DNA of 64,000 nt, from positions 8,499,001 through 8,563,000 of the forward strand of contig NC_092677.1 in NCBI RefSeq assembly GCF_964355755.1, in the 5' to 3' direction. Source of the DNA: Antedon mediterranea (lineage: Eukaryota > Echinodermata > Crinoidea > Comatulida > Antedonidae). This document shows, piece after piece, positions 12,801 to 24,821 of the stretch (position 1 is the stretch's first letter; every line of letters starts with the position of its first letter). Both the position numbers and the translations under genes were made by a program. A model generated the notes under the pieces. That model did not search any database. It was not told the DNA's origin and saw only the letters and a list, made by a program, of their open reading frames with translations.

Positions 12801-15800
12801 CGGTATAGACCCCAACGATCGTTCAGTTCGAGATTCCATATGTTTCCAACTCTAGCAGCTTCAATCTCTGTCATTTTGTCAGAACTATGCAGTCGTTTTT
12901 TTAGGTATTGTGATCTCGTCTTTTTATCTCCAGCTAATTGAAAACCATCTTCATCTGCAAACTGTTTCAGTGGGTCGTACGCAAGTTGACGTCTAACAGT
13001 ATTCTTTATTCTATCAATTTCCTTCACATTTACTTTTTCACCTTTAACATCATCGATATCAACGAGTCTCTGTTCGGTTAGCAAATCAGCCTCTTCTGCA
13101 AAATCCATTTCTTCGTTTTCTTCTTCTGTTTGTTCTTCGTCCGGGTCGTGTACAATGTTTTGAATGTCATCAAATACTATGTCGGAAGCTATATTATTCC
13201 CTGCTAATCCTAACCAAGCCACCACTGCATTGTCACTGTTTACTTCAAACTGCGTCAATAATTCGTAATGATCATCTGACATCCATGTTTCTAGGTAGAT
13301 TTCACCGATAACACCAGTTGTTGTCACTTTTATTCTTTCCTCTGCTAGATTCATAACATCTCGTAATGCATGCATATCTCGAAGAATATCTCTTTTTCTA
13401 TTAAGTATGGATATGGGTAATTCTTTTCGCTCTCTTGCTTTTTGTCGAAGCTGAGTTAGATTGAAGCTTTTCAAAGTTTCACTATTACTTCTTCCACCAA
13501 CCCGTACTATACCCGTTGGTTGAAATGAGTGTATGCCTTCAAGAAATTGATCAAGCGCATGGTTTGTGAAGCAGACTACGAATATAGGGCTGTGTTTTAC
13601 TCTAGCACGAGCAGCGTCAATCGTCCAACATTCACTGTTATGAAGCAATGCATGTACAATCTTTAACCCTATGTAGGTTTTACCAGTTCCAGGTGGACCT
13701 TGGATGACTGCAAACTCTTTCGTCAACGCTGTCCTAACAGCGTCAAATTGCGAGTCATCGAGTTGAAGAGCCGTGGCTGTTGGCCAAGAATTACCAGCTA
13801 TTCTTACAAGAAGTTTTGTAGTACCATCAACCAACGGTGATAGGTCATATGTCATATTTCTGTTGTGACGTAGATACGATGGGGCATCGACTTCGTGACG
13901 GGCTTTAATTATGTAGCTTCTCATCGGCATGCTTGTTTCTGTAATTTCCTGCAAACTGTGTAGTACGTGTCTGTAAGCTTCGAAGAAGGAAGATGTTTCA
14001 ACCATGGTATAATGACGTTCGTTTAAGCCAAAGTCAACGTCGTTTTCAAATTTGATTTCTAAGAAACCATTTTCAAGATCCTTTACTTCTCTATTTGCCA
14101 CAGTAGCGAAACAAACTGTCTGGAAATCGTCTGGAGACAGGCATACAAGTGACCCATAAATCAAGCGCTTTGTGGATTGCCAGCGAACTCCCTTTAAGCG
14201 TGACACATCAAAGCGTACTCGGTATAAAATACAGTCATGTGAACACACTGGATACTCGATAGTTACGTCATTATACACTCGTATGTCAGTTATTCTTCTA
14301 TGTTTGTCGTCTTTGTGCTGTAAGTATTCTCTGATGCCTTCTCGAAGTGGTCTCACCAAGTCCTCTCGAAGTAATCGGAACTGGACATCTAGATAATGAT
14401 CCACGTTATCGTAACTACCGTCAAGTTTATTGCGTCGCAAATAAGGTCTGTGGTCTGCTGTTAGATCATATAGTGTAGGAAATATTGATATTGCCCGAAA
14501 GTCGTCTGGTGGAGGGGTTTCTTCATCCACATTGACCTTTTTTCTGCGTACACTCTTTTCATTTTCTCCTTGAGTATTTTCAACAGCATGAAAATATTCA
14601 TTCAATTCTTTGTAACGTTCTAAACAGCACTCACTAATTAATCCTTCTCCAACTAATTCATCAATGGTTGGCTGCAGCAACAGTAATGAAGCTTTAAGCT
14701 CATGTGTAGAACTTGGCAGTTTTTCAACCAGTGTCCAAATTACGGTAATAATATCTTGTATTTCTACCTCATATGTTATCCTATGATTCCTTTCATTCTT
14801 TAGTGACATAACATGGTGCATCATAATATTTTTAATAAAAATAGATTTCTGAAGTTTACCTAAAAATGAATTCAACGAGGCTCTAGAAGTTGTACACTCG
14901 CACGCACTAACAATGGCGCGTAAAATTAAGGCGCACATATCTCTATTAATGTTATCCTCATTTAGAAGCTTCTGGAAGCCAAAACCGGTCGCTAGAACCT
15001 GCATAAGTATTTCTTCTTTTTCTTTACTCAGTAGTTCTTCTAGTCGTCTATAACCTATTAAAAAATGTTTTTCAAATATACATTTAATAAGTCTTTTGAA
15101 TTAATTCTTCTGCATTGGAGACGAACGAAACAAACACAAGAGAAATGTGTCTTTTTTGTTGATCCAATATATCGAAAGTACTAAAAATGGTACTTAAAAC
15201 GATATATTGGATCAACAAAAAAGAAAAAAATCTCTTCTATAATATTAGGATCCAGATGAAATTGTTTCAAGAACGAAACTAACTTTAATATAAATATGAC
15301 GTAAGAAAAAGATGTAAGGAGGTAATTTCAATCACGCTACGATAAAACTATGCTTAACAGTAATCTGTATGTCCTGGATCGTTTTGTATAATAACATATG
15401 GGCAATATAATCTATCATGTAATGTATACAGTTTCTATTTTTGTTTATTTACATTTCTTTTTGAGATTACAATTTGTAGTAGGCATATAGACAACCTTAA
15501 AAAAATCCAAATGAATGTAGTCTTCTAGTCGTCTATACCCTATTTTAAAAAGAATTGTTGTTCAAGTATACATTTAATAATACAGGTACACTCTTTTGAA
15601 TTTATGTTTCGGCATTGGACACGAACGAAACAAATAGAAGTGAAATCTGTCTTCTTTTTTGATCCAATAGATCGAAGTACTAAAAATGGTACTTATAACG
15701 ATCTATTGGATCAACAAAATAAAGAAAAAATTCTTTTCTATAATATTAGGATCCAGATGAAATTGTTTCAAGAACGAAACAAAGTTTAATATAAATATGA

Positions 15801-16812
15801 CGTAAGAAAAAGATGTAAGGAGGTAATTTCAATCACGCTACGATAAAACTATGCTTAACAGTAATCTGTATGTCCTGGATCGTGTTGTATATAACATATG
15901 GGCAATATAATCTATCATGTAATGTATACAGTTTCTATTTTCGTTTATTTACATTTCTTTTTGAGATTACAATTTGTAGTAGGCATATAGACAACTTTAA
16001 AAAAAAAATCCAAAATGAATGTACGGATATAATTAATAGAAAAAATACCTGTTGGTCTTATTTCTCTCTTAGGTCGTGCTCCTTGATAGTTTTGATTTGG
16101 ATCTTGTCGATTTAGTGATCTATTTCGACTATGTGCACGCCCTCCAAAACTATCATGGCCTTGATTGTCACTATTTCTACGGCCTATCTGTTCGCCAGTT
16201 TGGTCGTCTACGTCTCTTCTATGACCACCACCACCGTAACTGTCATGTTGACTTACAGGTCTGAAATAATCAACCGTTATTTTTCAATTGAAGAAAATTC
16301 TATTTTATTCATTCATTCTCTATTTCAGATAAATATTCGTAGACATTTCCTGGTTTAACATTGGACGGTTTGAGATTGTAGAATATCTATACGGCAGTAA
16401 ATTAAATTAAACTAGATTTTGATTCGTCACTTGGACGAATTAGAGGTTAGTACGGTACTAAATAAATGTCTTCCCAGTGTATTATTATTACTAAATTGAT
16501 ATCTTGTTGGGAAATGATGAGCTTTTTTTAGTGGTATTATGGTTTAATCAGTTGCAATTTTACAATGTAGCAACTGTAGTGTAACACGTAACACAAAACT
16601 TGTTGGGTAAAGTGCAATCATCATGCAAATAATAGTGCTTGTATCAACATCATAATCAGAGGATTATCTTTAGAATTGTATAAGTACCTTTCTGTCGATC
16701 TATACGCAGGGTTTCCATGTGACGCACTTCTACGTTCACCTCCTCGACCACCACCACGACGTTGACGTCGACCACGGTATCGATGTTGTCGGGACTGATT
16801 GGCATCAGCCAT
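9875..16812 (-). CDS. ZNFX1: ZNFX1 copy 2, NFX1-type zinc-finger helicase, complete
   Basis: Coding exons 16812-16688, 16260-16049 and 15054-9875 join in phase to 1838 residues; vertebrate ZNFX1 is about 1900. Order: Arg/Gly/Asp-rich low-complexity N-terminus (1-112), helical region, SF1 helicase of the UPF1-like group with Walker A GPPGTGKT near residue 567, VEEAAEVLEAH near 930, GDHQQLRP near 960, QHRMRPEIS near 1000 and VDNYQGEE...ALSRAKKG near 1115-1155. Tandem NFX1-type CxxxC/CGHxC repeats follow at about 1230-1465, then an acidic/coiled stretch. The RZ-type zinc finger near 1765-1800 reads HWFKCPKGHVYAIGDCGG then CPECGSNIGG, a fold shared with RNF213. The ATG at 15004 inside exon 3 is internal: in-frame sequence continues upstream to an acceptor at 15055-15056. 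Expected role: cytoplasmic RNA-binding helicase in antiviral sensing or RNA surveillance. Confidence 0.95.
15151..15223. repeat. Intronic hairpin, ZNFX1 copy 2, first unit
   Basis: The 23-base arms are fully complementary. Relative to the other two hairpins, one base is changed on each arm so that pairing is kept (AGATCG/CGATCT became ATATCG/CGATAT). Confidence 0.8.
15525..16015. repeat. Tandem duplicate of exon 3 start and intron 2 in ZNFX1 copy 2
   Basis: This stretch repeats about 15,035-15,505: TCTTCTAGTCGTCTATA, then the ACGAACGAAAC stretch, the hairpin, TAGGATCCAGATGAAATTG and the ATATGACGTAAGAAAAAG block, in the same order. It therefore includes a remnant of the exon 3 acceptor edge. 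Copy 1 has only one such unit, so the duplication arose after the two genes separated. Confidence 0.8.
15655..15724. repeat. Intronic hairpin, ZNFX1 copy 2, second unit
   Basis: Third occurrence of the hairpin. It is slightly shortened in the T-run of the left arm, with core arms GATCCAATAGATCG and complement fully paired. It belongs to the duplicated intron segment at 15525-16015. Confidence 0.75.
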
Positions 16813-17636
16813 TGTAGCCTATGCCCATTTACGGACTACAAATCAAAACCATGTTTTTATATTTATTTCAATTTACCTAAGAAGTGATTTGGTACTACTA
16901 TAGGCGGAAAGTTATCCACTATGGTTCAATTGACTTTTATAATTTAAAGCACAATTAGGTAACAAAGTAATTCACAAAACACCTAGACGATTACTATATT
17001 CCAATAACAAATGATATAAAGTATACTGAATTGATAATGTGTGGGCAAACATCCCAAGAAGACACTTTGAATTAGATAGTTAGATATAGAGTGGAAGTCT
17101 AGGACCTCTATTTGAAGTATATCGGATTTACAAATTTGAGATTGTTTACATTTGTCATCTTACTGATGACGTCATAAAGAAACACATTCATGTTAGTCAC
17201 AAAACTCCGATAGTTTTCGATATCAACTTTTGATGTAGTATACTGTAGGCTAGTATGTATAAGCCTTTGTATTATGGCCTATGTCTAAATATGCCCGTCA
17301 GCCTATTTAGCTATCTAAGGAGGCTTACAAGACTCTCTCCAATCCAATTATAAAGACAGCAGGTACCAACCACGGATAATATCCTATCTTTTACCATAAG
17401 GTGCTCCCTTTAATTAGAGACCGACTAAAGATTTTGGTTCAACTAAACATTTTACTATAAATTTCCAGGAAAATTCAAGACTACTGTTTTTGTACTGTGT
17501 TTTTGGAATAAAACAGCGATTGAAAATTATTTATAGGACAAATAAACCCGGATTAGTATCAAATTACCTTCACCCTGATAGGCCTAGTATACTAGTTGGC
17601 CTCAGTAGGCCTAAGCCCATAAGCATGACATAATTT

Positions 17637-17680
17637 AGATCTTACCTTTCTTGTCGCCTTGCGTTTAAAATGCAGATATT
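17637..17680 (-). other. Candidate 5'-UTR exon donor, ZNFX1 copy 2
   Basis: The same donor seen upstream of copy 1 occurs here, with its cut at 17646/17645. The acceptor lies at 16836-16837 just above the ATG at 16812. Because the whole upstream region is duplicated, conservation alone does not prove function, but the donor matches consensus very well. The intron is about 0.8 kb, shorter than in copy 1 because the copy 1 insertions are absent. Confidence 0.5.
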
Positions 17681-17971
17681 GAAATACCTGTTAAACTGTT
17701 AAATCAAGCTTACGAAATAAAATTATTTAGAAAATTCAAAATTTTACTGAAGTGCCGGAAACTGGAATTTCCCATCTAACCACGCATGCGTAGTCGTTGT
17801 GGTTCAGTGAATTTGACAACTTATTAATAATGATAAGGTTAATATTTTACATTAAGTATGATTTTAATAACTGGCTTACGTAGGTTTAGGCTACAGATAA
17901 AAATTGATAGATACTAGGCCTATTTGGCTTTTGCTTAATAACATTCGATAGATAAATACGCTGCATTAGAG

Positions 17972-18003
17972 CAGGGAGATGTAATGTATTTTACATCTCC
18001 CTG
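17972..18003. repeat. Short perfect hairpin
   Basis: Arms CAGGGAGATGTAA and TTACATCTCCCTG are separated by 6 bases. It lies in the upstream region of ZNFX1 copy 2 and is absent from the equivalent place in copy 1. Confidence 0.8.
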
Positions 18004-18627
18004 ATTAGAGCAACTGATTGTCGCTTTTACTGACCTTCCCAGACAAGACCATGATATAAACAAGATATCATTATTCATCATGGTATCATAAATATCTCAT
18101 ACTATGATATCATACCCATGATACAATTTATATATCAGTCTGGTATTAGAAACTTCTCATTTTATGATATCAATCGGATGATCTCACAACGATCACAAAT
18201 TTATGTCAGGTTCTGATTTCATATGACGTAGGCCTACTAACAGCTGATGTTTTTTTTTAAATCAATGTTTGAATCTCTTTGTGCAATAAAAAAATGTATA
18301 GACCATTCCCCCACGCGCCCTCCCCACTACCCCATTACCTCCTGATACCCCCTGGGACATGACTTCCACTGATTTTGCGCGTGGAACCATTCACAAAAAT
18401 ATGGGTGTGCCGTGGAGACGAGTGTTGCGTGTGTGCGGGGGTGGTGAGGGGATGTGCATTCACATGATTTGGGGAAATAGAACAATAAATATGTTGTGTG
18501 TAAACAACGTTTTTTTTTTCTATTACCAAAGATATTGTTGTTTGATGGCAATGACACCATGCCCTTTTCTCCCATCTCCTCACTATAGGCCCTGTGGATT
18601 TCTTCCGAGAGGTATTAAAAATGCTAA

Positions 18628-18776
18628 CTACAAGAATACTGGTCATGTGCCATGGAATTGATCGTTAAATGTAGCCTCATTATGTGTCTACAAGATTACT
18701 TGTCATGTGCCATGGAATTGATCGTTAAATGTAGCCTCATTATGTGTCTACAAGATTACTTGTCATGTGCAATGGA
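18628..18776. repeat. 60-bp tandem repeat, about 2.5 units
   Basis: CATGTGCCATGGAATTGATC recurs at 18,644 and 18,704, and in altered form at 18,764, exactly 60 bases apart. Two units are nearly identical. Confidence 0.9.
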
Positions 18777-19149
18777 TTATCATTATCATTATATGCTAAC
18801 ATTTTTTTAGTTCATTTGGTTTATTAAAAAGAAATTTCTAAATTCACCTAATCCTACTTCAAATAGATATATTGCATATTATACATAATTGCAAATCTAC
18901 AATTCAACAACAGGCTTATAACAGAGTGTAGCTTTTAAGTTACGTCCAGTTGAGAGTGATTGCGTCATCAATTAGTATGAAGAATATCAAATGTTTAATT
19001 AATCAGCGGACCGTCGTATATCCGCCGAGGTGGTTTGATTACCGAACGGCATAAATTGTAACTAAATGATGTTCTTTGAAATGGCAGACTTGATTAAAAG
19101 AAAGGTTTACGAGTTGAAACGTGAAGGTGCAACACATATGTGAATGTCC

Positions 19150-19790
19150 TGTTGACGATAATGATGTTAATATTAATGATATTGATGATATTATGATAAT
19201 TATGATATGTATGGTGATTTTGATGATGATATTGATGATAAGATTAATGAGGATAATTATGTTTTAAAGGTGATATTGATGACGATATTGAGGATGATAT
19301 TGATGATAAATATTGATGATAATTATTAATGATGATATTGATGATAAGATTAATGAAGATAATTATATTTTGATGGTGATGATTGATGATAATAATGATG
19401 ATATTGATTATAAGATCAGATTATAATTATATTTCTGATGATGATATTGATGGTAATATTAATGATGATATTGATGATAAGATTGATTAATGATATAATT
19501 ATATTTTGATGGCGATATTGATGATAATAATGATGATATTGGTGATAGGATTAGTGATGATAATTATGTTACGTTTTTGATGTTGATATTGATGATAAGA
19601 ATATTTTATATATAGATTATGTTTTGGGATGGTGATATTGATGATATTGATAGGACTAGTGATGATAATTATGTTTTTTATGGTGATATTGATTATAATG
19701 ATGATGATATTGATGATAAGATTAATGAGGATAATTATGTTTTTGATGGTGTATTGATGATAATGATGATACTGATAGTGATATAAAGTC
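19150..19790. repeat. GATGATATT-type microsatellite tract
   Basis: About 640 bases of imperfect (GAT)n, GATATT and GATAATTAT repeats. Apparent Ile/Asn-rich reading frames on the minus strand are products of the repeat. Confidence 0.9.
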
Positions 19791-20715
19791 GGCAAAAAAA
19801 CAATTGCTTGTAATCGCAATTAGTGGGGTTATTCTTGATTACAATCATAAGTCATGATATGTGAATATGACGATACTGATGATAATGTTGACGATGCTGA
19901 TACTATCTCATGACAAAACATAAGAATTCATCTGTAAAATTTCATTTGAACGATTGATATGGAGGCTCGTAGCGTCATGACTAGAATGAAGTAAACAGCA
20001 ATGTACTCTCCACTCAACCATTCATTCGGAATGTATTGATATTAATTAGTGGCCTATCAGAGAACAGTAAAACAACCACGGGAATAGAGCATCAATCGAC
20101 TGGGTATTTACATTAAATTGACGTCGAACTCACTTTAATTTCCAAGTATACATTTCTAAATCATCTCAGCTGTAAATCAAGATGATACTTAATACTAGGA
20201 TGCGTTTACTCCGTTTGTTGACATGCAAACTTTCAAATAAACTCATGAATATTATCTAAAAACAGAAAGTACACGAGTTGTGTTGTCTGCTTAACACAAC
20301 GAGGAAATGGGAGCAACGCTGTTGAACGTGAACAGCATAATTAAAGAGTTTTCTTCGGGTCATTTCATTATTATTTATTTTTATATCAACTAAGAAGCAT
20401 ACAAAACATTACACGGATACAAGAAACAGTGGATAGGCAATAACGAGCAATTGAGTGAAGACGAGAAAATCGTCATCATACTTCGTTACCACCAGCTATT
20501 CAGACGGTTGTTGTAAGCCACTGTTGTATCAGGGAATAGTGTTCCCTATTTCATGGTTGTATCCAGAGGAGAAACGGAGACTTATGCTGTATACTGTTAT
20601 CTTTTATGTTATTTAAAGGTGTCAGTGTAGAACTACCGTAATTGATTATCTAAATATTCTTTTACGATGGACACATTTAGATAATTTAGATAATAACATT
20701 TTACTGTTATCGAAA

Positions 20716-21837
20716 TTGGTTTTCGCTGCAATGGCGCATACGGACAATTCTTGCATTGTTACTAATCTGTCTGGATTTCATTTAGCAAAGGATTTAGAAG
20801 ATTTTATTGATAACAACATGACTATTACCAGATTTAGTGACGTTTATATTTCGTACTTAAAGAACATTTACATATTCTTGTTAGTGTTTGGTTTACTTAA
20901 CAATGCGGTATTTCTTTACGTAATGTTTCACGTACAACGTATGCACAGTGGCACAAACGCTCTCCTCAGCAGCTTGGCTATGTCTGATATGATATTTCTG
21001 TTGTTTGCAGTCGGCGAGAAAATAATTCATCAGGGCTGTTATTTTTACGATGTGTTTAATGTTGCCTTCTTTGTTGTAACACAAATTGTGATTGAGACAG
21101 CGTATCATTCGTCTTTGTTATCTATAACGCTTGTTGCTTATGTTCGCTATTACTCAATTTTCAAACACAAAATCGAGAGAAACCCATCATTTCTAAGACG
21201 GTTTCTGAAACGATATCGAACGTTATCATTCTTAAACCTCGAAACGACAAATAAGCAAATATTATTCGTGTGGATTTTTGGATTTTTCTTTTCGTTGATA
21301 CTACTACCGTTAAAACTTAATTTCAAAACTAACTGCATAATCTGGCCTGATAATATATTGTACTCTGAGTACCCGAGGGTACTCATTGAACGCCAAAACC
21401 CAGAGGGTGTTTGGCGGGCCTATGGGAGCATAATGGAAGGATTGCCGTTTGCCTTAGCATTTGGTTTTAGCTGTAACTGTTATTTTAAATTGATTCGATC
21501 GTATTCTGAACATATCAATAACTCGGGTATTGATGGTAGACACAAAAAGCGCCGTCGCCGCTTAACCACGATGCTTGCTTTTAACTCAGCTATTTATTTT
21601 ACTTGTTTGGCACCATATTGCGTTCCATACCTCATTGGAGGTGTTGTATATATGTTTGATCAATCTATAGGAGAGTCAATTATTGAATATTTCAATTTTG
21701 GAGGATCGATTGGTGATTGGTTTTTTGGTGCTTTATATTTGAACGCTGCCATCTCAGCATCTTTGTATACTACCATTAGCCCTAGTTACAGGCGAGCATA
21801 TCGCGAGGCACTGTGTAGTCATTGCCAACATTCATAA
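20716..21837 (+). CDS. Rhodopsin-like G-protein-coupled receptor, single exon
   Basis: A 373-residue intronless receptor with seven membrane helices at about 50-72, 81-100, 112-146, 181-199, 235-260, 284-312 and 333-352. Class A landmarks: GLLNN in TM1, LAMSD (Asp91) in TM2, Cys108/Cys207 as the likely TM3-ECL2 disulfide, YVRY in place of DRY at 142-145, Trp186 in TM4, Pro244 in TM5 and CLAPYCVP in TM6. TM7 ends SASLY where NPxxY is expected, followed by helix 8 with Cys367/370 for possible palmitoylation. N-glycosylation sites are Asn17 and Asn34. Basic stretches in the second (160-168) and third (276-282) cytoplasmic loops suit G-protein contact. ATG 20,731 is an equally plausible start. 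Ligand unknown; the sequence looks like a divergent neuropeptide/orphan-type receptor. Confidence 0.9.
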   Translation: MVFAAMAHTDNSCIVTNLSGFHLAKDLEDFIDNNMTITRFSDVYISYLKNIYIFLLVFGLLNNAVFLYVMFHVQRMHSGTNALLSSLAMSDMIFLLFAVGEKIIHQGCYFYDVFNVAFFVVTQIVIETAYHSSLLSITLVAYVRYYSIFKHKIERNPSFLRRFLKRYRTLSFLNLETTNKQILFVWIFGFFFSLILLPLKLNFKTNCIIWPDNILYSEYPRVLIERQNPEGVWRAYGSIMEGLPFALAFGFSCNCYFKLIRSYSEHINNSGIDGRHKKRRRRLTTMLAFNSAIYFTCLAPYCVPYLIGGVVYMFDQSIGESIIEYFNFGGSIGDWFFGALYLNAAISASLYTTISPSYRRAYREALCSHCQHS

Positions 21838-22329
21838 AAAAAAAAGAGGCATTGATACCCAAAAATGTTATAATTCTTGATTTAGATATTGCGAGGCATT
21901 GGGGCCTAACTGATCAAAGTTCTACGGCGATTGTTATTGGTTAAAAGTTTGTCATACAGTTGGGTTGAAATCACCAGTAGAGTATACAAAGGAGTGATGT
22001 CTGGGCCTTAACGAAATTTATCTGATTTATAGGCCTACCTTAATTAGTACGGTAGTTAGTAGAAATATATAATTTTATTGCATTATTTAATTATTACATT
22101 ATTACAAGTTATGTTACTTCGCGTAGATGTAAATAACATCGAGAGTGATAGACTGGATATATTTTCCACCACTCTGCAAGTACAGCACTGCCATAATAAT
22201 AATGATGCCTAATATTCTTTTTGAATGTAACACCTCAGATGTTGCATAACTGAATTATCTATTCGCGACAGAACGAGAACGGATGGGGACCCTCCAAAGA
22301 AATTGCATTTTATTTGTCAGGCATTTGTA

Positions 22330-22420
22330 TGATTTGTTTTTTATTTTGATTTTTAAATGTGCCTTGAGCACTCTTCAGTGTTATGTGCGCTATAAAAATC
22401 CTGTTATTATATTAATTATT
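22330..22420 (+). mobile_element. LINE/SINE-type 3' tail
   Basis: TGCCTTGAGCACTCTTCAGT followed by GTGCGCTATAAAAATCC and a TTATTA run resembles the 3' tails common to L2/CR1-like retroelements of marine invertebrates. The body upstream is not recognisable. Confidence 0.5.
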
Positions 22421-23052
22421 ATATTCTCAAAACGAGTTTGGAGCTCTGCTTTGTTTAGCCTCCGAATGTGAATTTTTCTTTGTATAATATTCCTGTAGTG
22501 TTTATCTTTCATACTGCATTGTCATGTCATTGTGTGCATTGTATTAATATCTTATTACATTTGTGTTTTTCTTCTACGTCGTTTAAAGCCTTTTTTAAAA
22601 TAAATTAAATCATTAATTATCAGCTCATCTGTTTATCTCGTTGCATTTAATAATTTAGTGATATTAACGGACGAGTAACCTTTTGAAAATAATTAATAAC
22701 ATCAAGCCTTGATAGAATTTCCTTCAACAATTATTTTTCCAATTTCCTTCTTGCTTCGCCTATTATTTCAATTCTGATATCAACTTATATTACTATTTTG
22801 TACTGTACAGCCCAACTCATCCTAATTCAACATTCGTTTTAGTGATTTGAAAATTGTATCTCACTTAATATTGGTAAAAAGATAAAAATACTTTGGCAAA
22901 CATACGTTTGATACGTATATAATGCTTGTGCTCGAAATACATGTATACAATTAGAAACGTCGACTAGTGGACTTACATTTAAAAAAGACAATAAAGACCA
23001 ATCGGGGCAAGTCTAACTAGTCTGCCACAAGCTTTTTTAGGCCTTTTTAGAT

Positions 23053-23233
23053 AAGCTTGGTTCCCACTAGAACGTAACGCAAGGACGTAAACGCAACGCA
23101 AGCGTTTTAACCAATGACAAGCGAAGTTATAGACAGTTAGCAATCACAAGCGAATAAGCCATCGCTTGTGATTGGTCAATTCACTTGAGTTGCATTACGT
23201 CCTTGTGTTGCGTCGCTAGTAGGAACCACGCTT
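23053..23233. mobile_element. MITE family M1, copy 1
   Basis: 181 bp bounded by AAGCTTGGTTCCCACTAG and CTAGTAGGAACCACGCTT, with inner AACGCAAGGACGTAA/TTACGTCCTTG repeats. A mid-element palindrome is built from CACAAGCGA/TCGCTTGTG. It is nearly identical, in reverse orientation, to 34,467-34,643. Confidence 0.9.
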
Positions 23234-24821
23234 GAGGCTAATATTGTTTGTTTTGTTTTTCTTATAAATTTAAAGAATAAATGTTTAATTGAATTTAAAT
23301 TGAATATGCGTTGCAGACACGTACATTGAATTGATTAATTAAAAACACAAACAAGTTCTATCCGATTTTCTCCTCCGATTTATGGTTGACCGATTTGTAT
23401 ATTTTAAATATCAAGTATCGTGAACTTTTCCCTACTTTTTGTGTTTACATGTATTCGTTTACGGCAGACATATTTAAATCATAACTCAGAAAAATATTGT
23501 AAACAAAGAAATCCACGAACTTTAACAACTTTGCGTGTTGTGAGAAAGTCGAGAGCATTAATATTTGTATAACCATGGACCATGTCCATAAAAAAAACCA
23601 TAATTGTAAACTCATCTTAGAATAAACTATTAAAATGTTCAGTTCTTTTTGACGTGCACATTTTATTCACTATAAAATTATTTAAGGAAAATGATCAATA
23701 CTGTATCCGGTTTTATTTCGTCAGTTTGTTTGTGTTTTATTGATTTCCACGTAGTAAAATAAATTCAATGTCAATACGAGTTGTAATAATGATAAAAAGG
23801 GAAGAATATTATCAAACTAAAATGTGTACGTTACGCTGGTATTAAAAAAACGTCTGACATTTAAAACTACAATGAAAGTATTTTTGTAGTGTCACTAAGA
23901 ATATCACACATATAATTAGCACTATACAGGTGGTTATGTGTTGCTATTCGTAACGTTGAGTTACAGCGGTGGTATCGTTAGGGTGGATATAAAACCAAAA
24001 CATTAATAAATACAAAGAACATGAATAATTTGTACAAGATTTTCATTAACTATAGTCATAACGGTAAGAAATTTAGATTTTGTAATGCGGGTAGGTGAAG
24101 AACCTGACATGTACAATATCCAGGTCTTCGAAAATGTGCTACAACTCGTAAACAAATGCAGGTGTGTTTCAGGTGGTATCTTGGTGTATAGGAGTTTACT
24201 AAATGTAAGTGTGCTGTAAATGGCATTTTGGAGTGTGCGAGCGTGAAACGCACTCTCACGCCTCAAAACAAGACCTGAATCTCATGTGAACCGGATTACC
24301 AATCCGCCGACTGATTCTGCATGCAAATCGCCATAATATAAAACTTTTAATATTAACAACAAAACAAATAAATAAAAACCAATGTTCGCAACTGCTTTTA
24401 GACTGATTCTTGATCTAAATCGTTCTTTGTCCCCAACAATACGAAAAATCAATATGAATAAAATTAAACTTTGAGTAAGATTCAAATCGTAATAAAGTTA
24501 TTCCATTCCGTAGAAACATTGAAATAATAATAATTTAACAGATAAAATAAACGTGTAAATAAAAAAAAATGTGTTGTCGATGGGCTTTGTTTTAATTTCT
24601 CCTCCATTTTACCCCTTTCAATTATTGTTTTGGTAATGATTTTTTTCCGATGGAATTTTTGGTCAAAACTACATTGAAATGTTATGCCTATTCCACAAAA
24701 CGTTTTTTTTAAACAATTTTTTTTTTCATAATTTTTATGTAACATTAATTGCTAATAGCATATTTATACAACAGAATTATAACATTGCCTTAATTACATC
24801 AAAAAGGTACACAAAATAATG

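Larger units (their letters stand above)
18045..20715. other. Gene-free, low-complexity interval
   Basis: Holds an ATATCAT/ATGATAC-rich patch (18,050-18,180), a 60-bp tandem repeat and a long GAT-rich tract. I see no exon with both splice sites and a conserved protein. The last few hundred bases should contain the promoter and 5' UTR of the receptor at 20,716, but no clear signal stands out. Confidence 0.6.
21838..24821. other. Intergenic, no gene recognised
   Basis: AT-rich sequence downstream of the receptor. It contains a retroelement-like tail (22,320-22,420), an AATAAA-type signal near 22,598 that could end the receptor transcript, and a MITE at 23,053. Short open frames elsewhere lack splice context or similarity. 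Confidence 0.6.

Noticed and set aside
15004-15054. ATG at 15004 (and 3699 in copy 1) as the ZNFX1 start
   Set aside because: The frame runs on upstream into GYRRLEELLSKEKEE and joins in phase to two further exons, which fits the family N-terminus better.
18327-18661. Overlapping 82-103-codon frames on both strands
   Set aside because: Mutually overlapping, partly within a GTGTG/CCCC-rich patch and a tandem repeat, no conserved features.
19499-19819. 106-codon minus-strand frame rich in Ile/Asn
   Set aside because: Translation of the GAT/ATT microsatellite.
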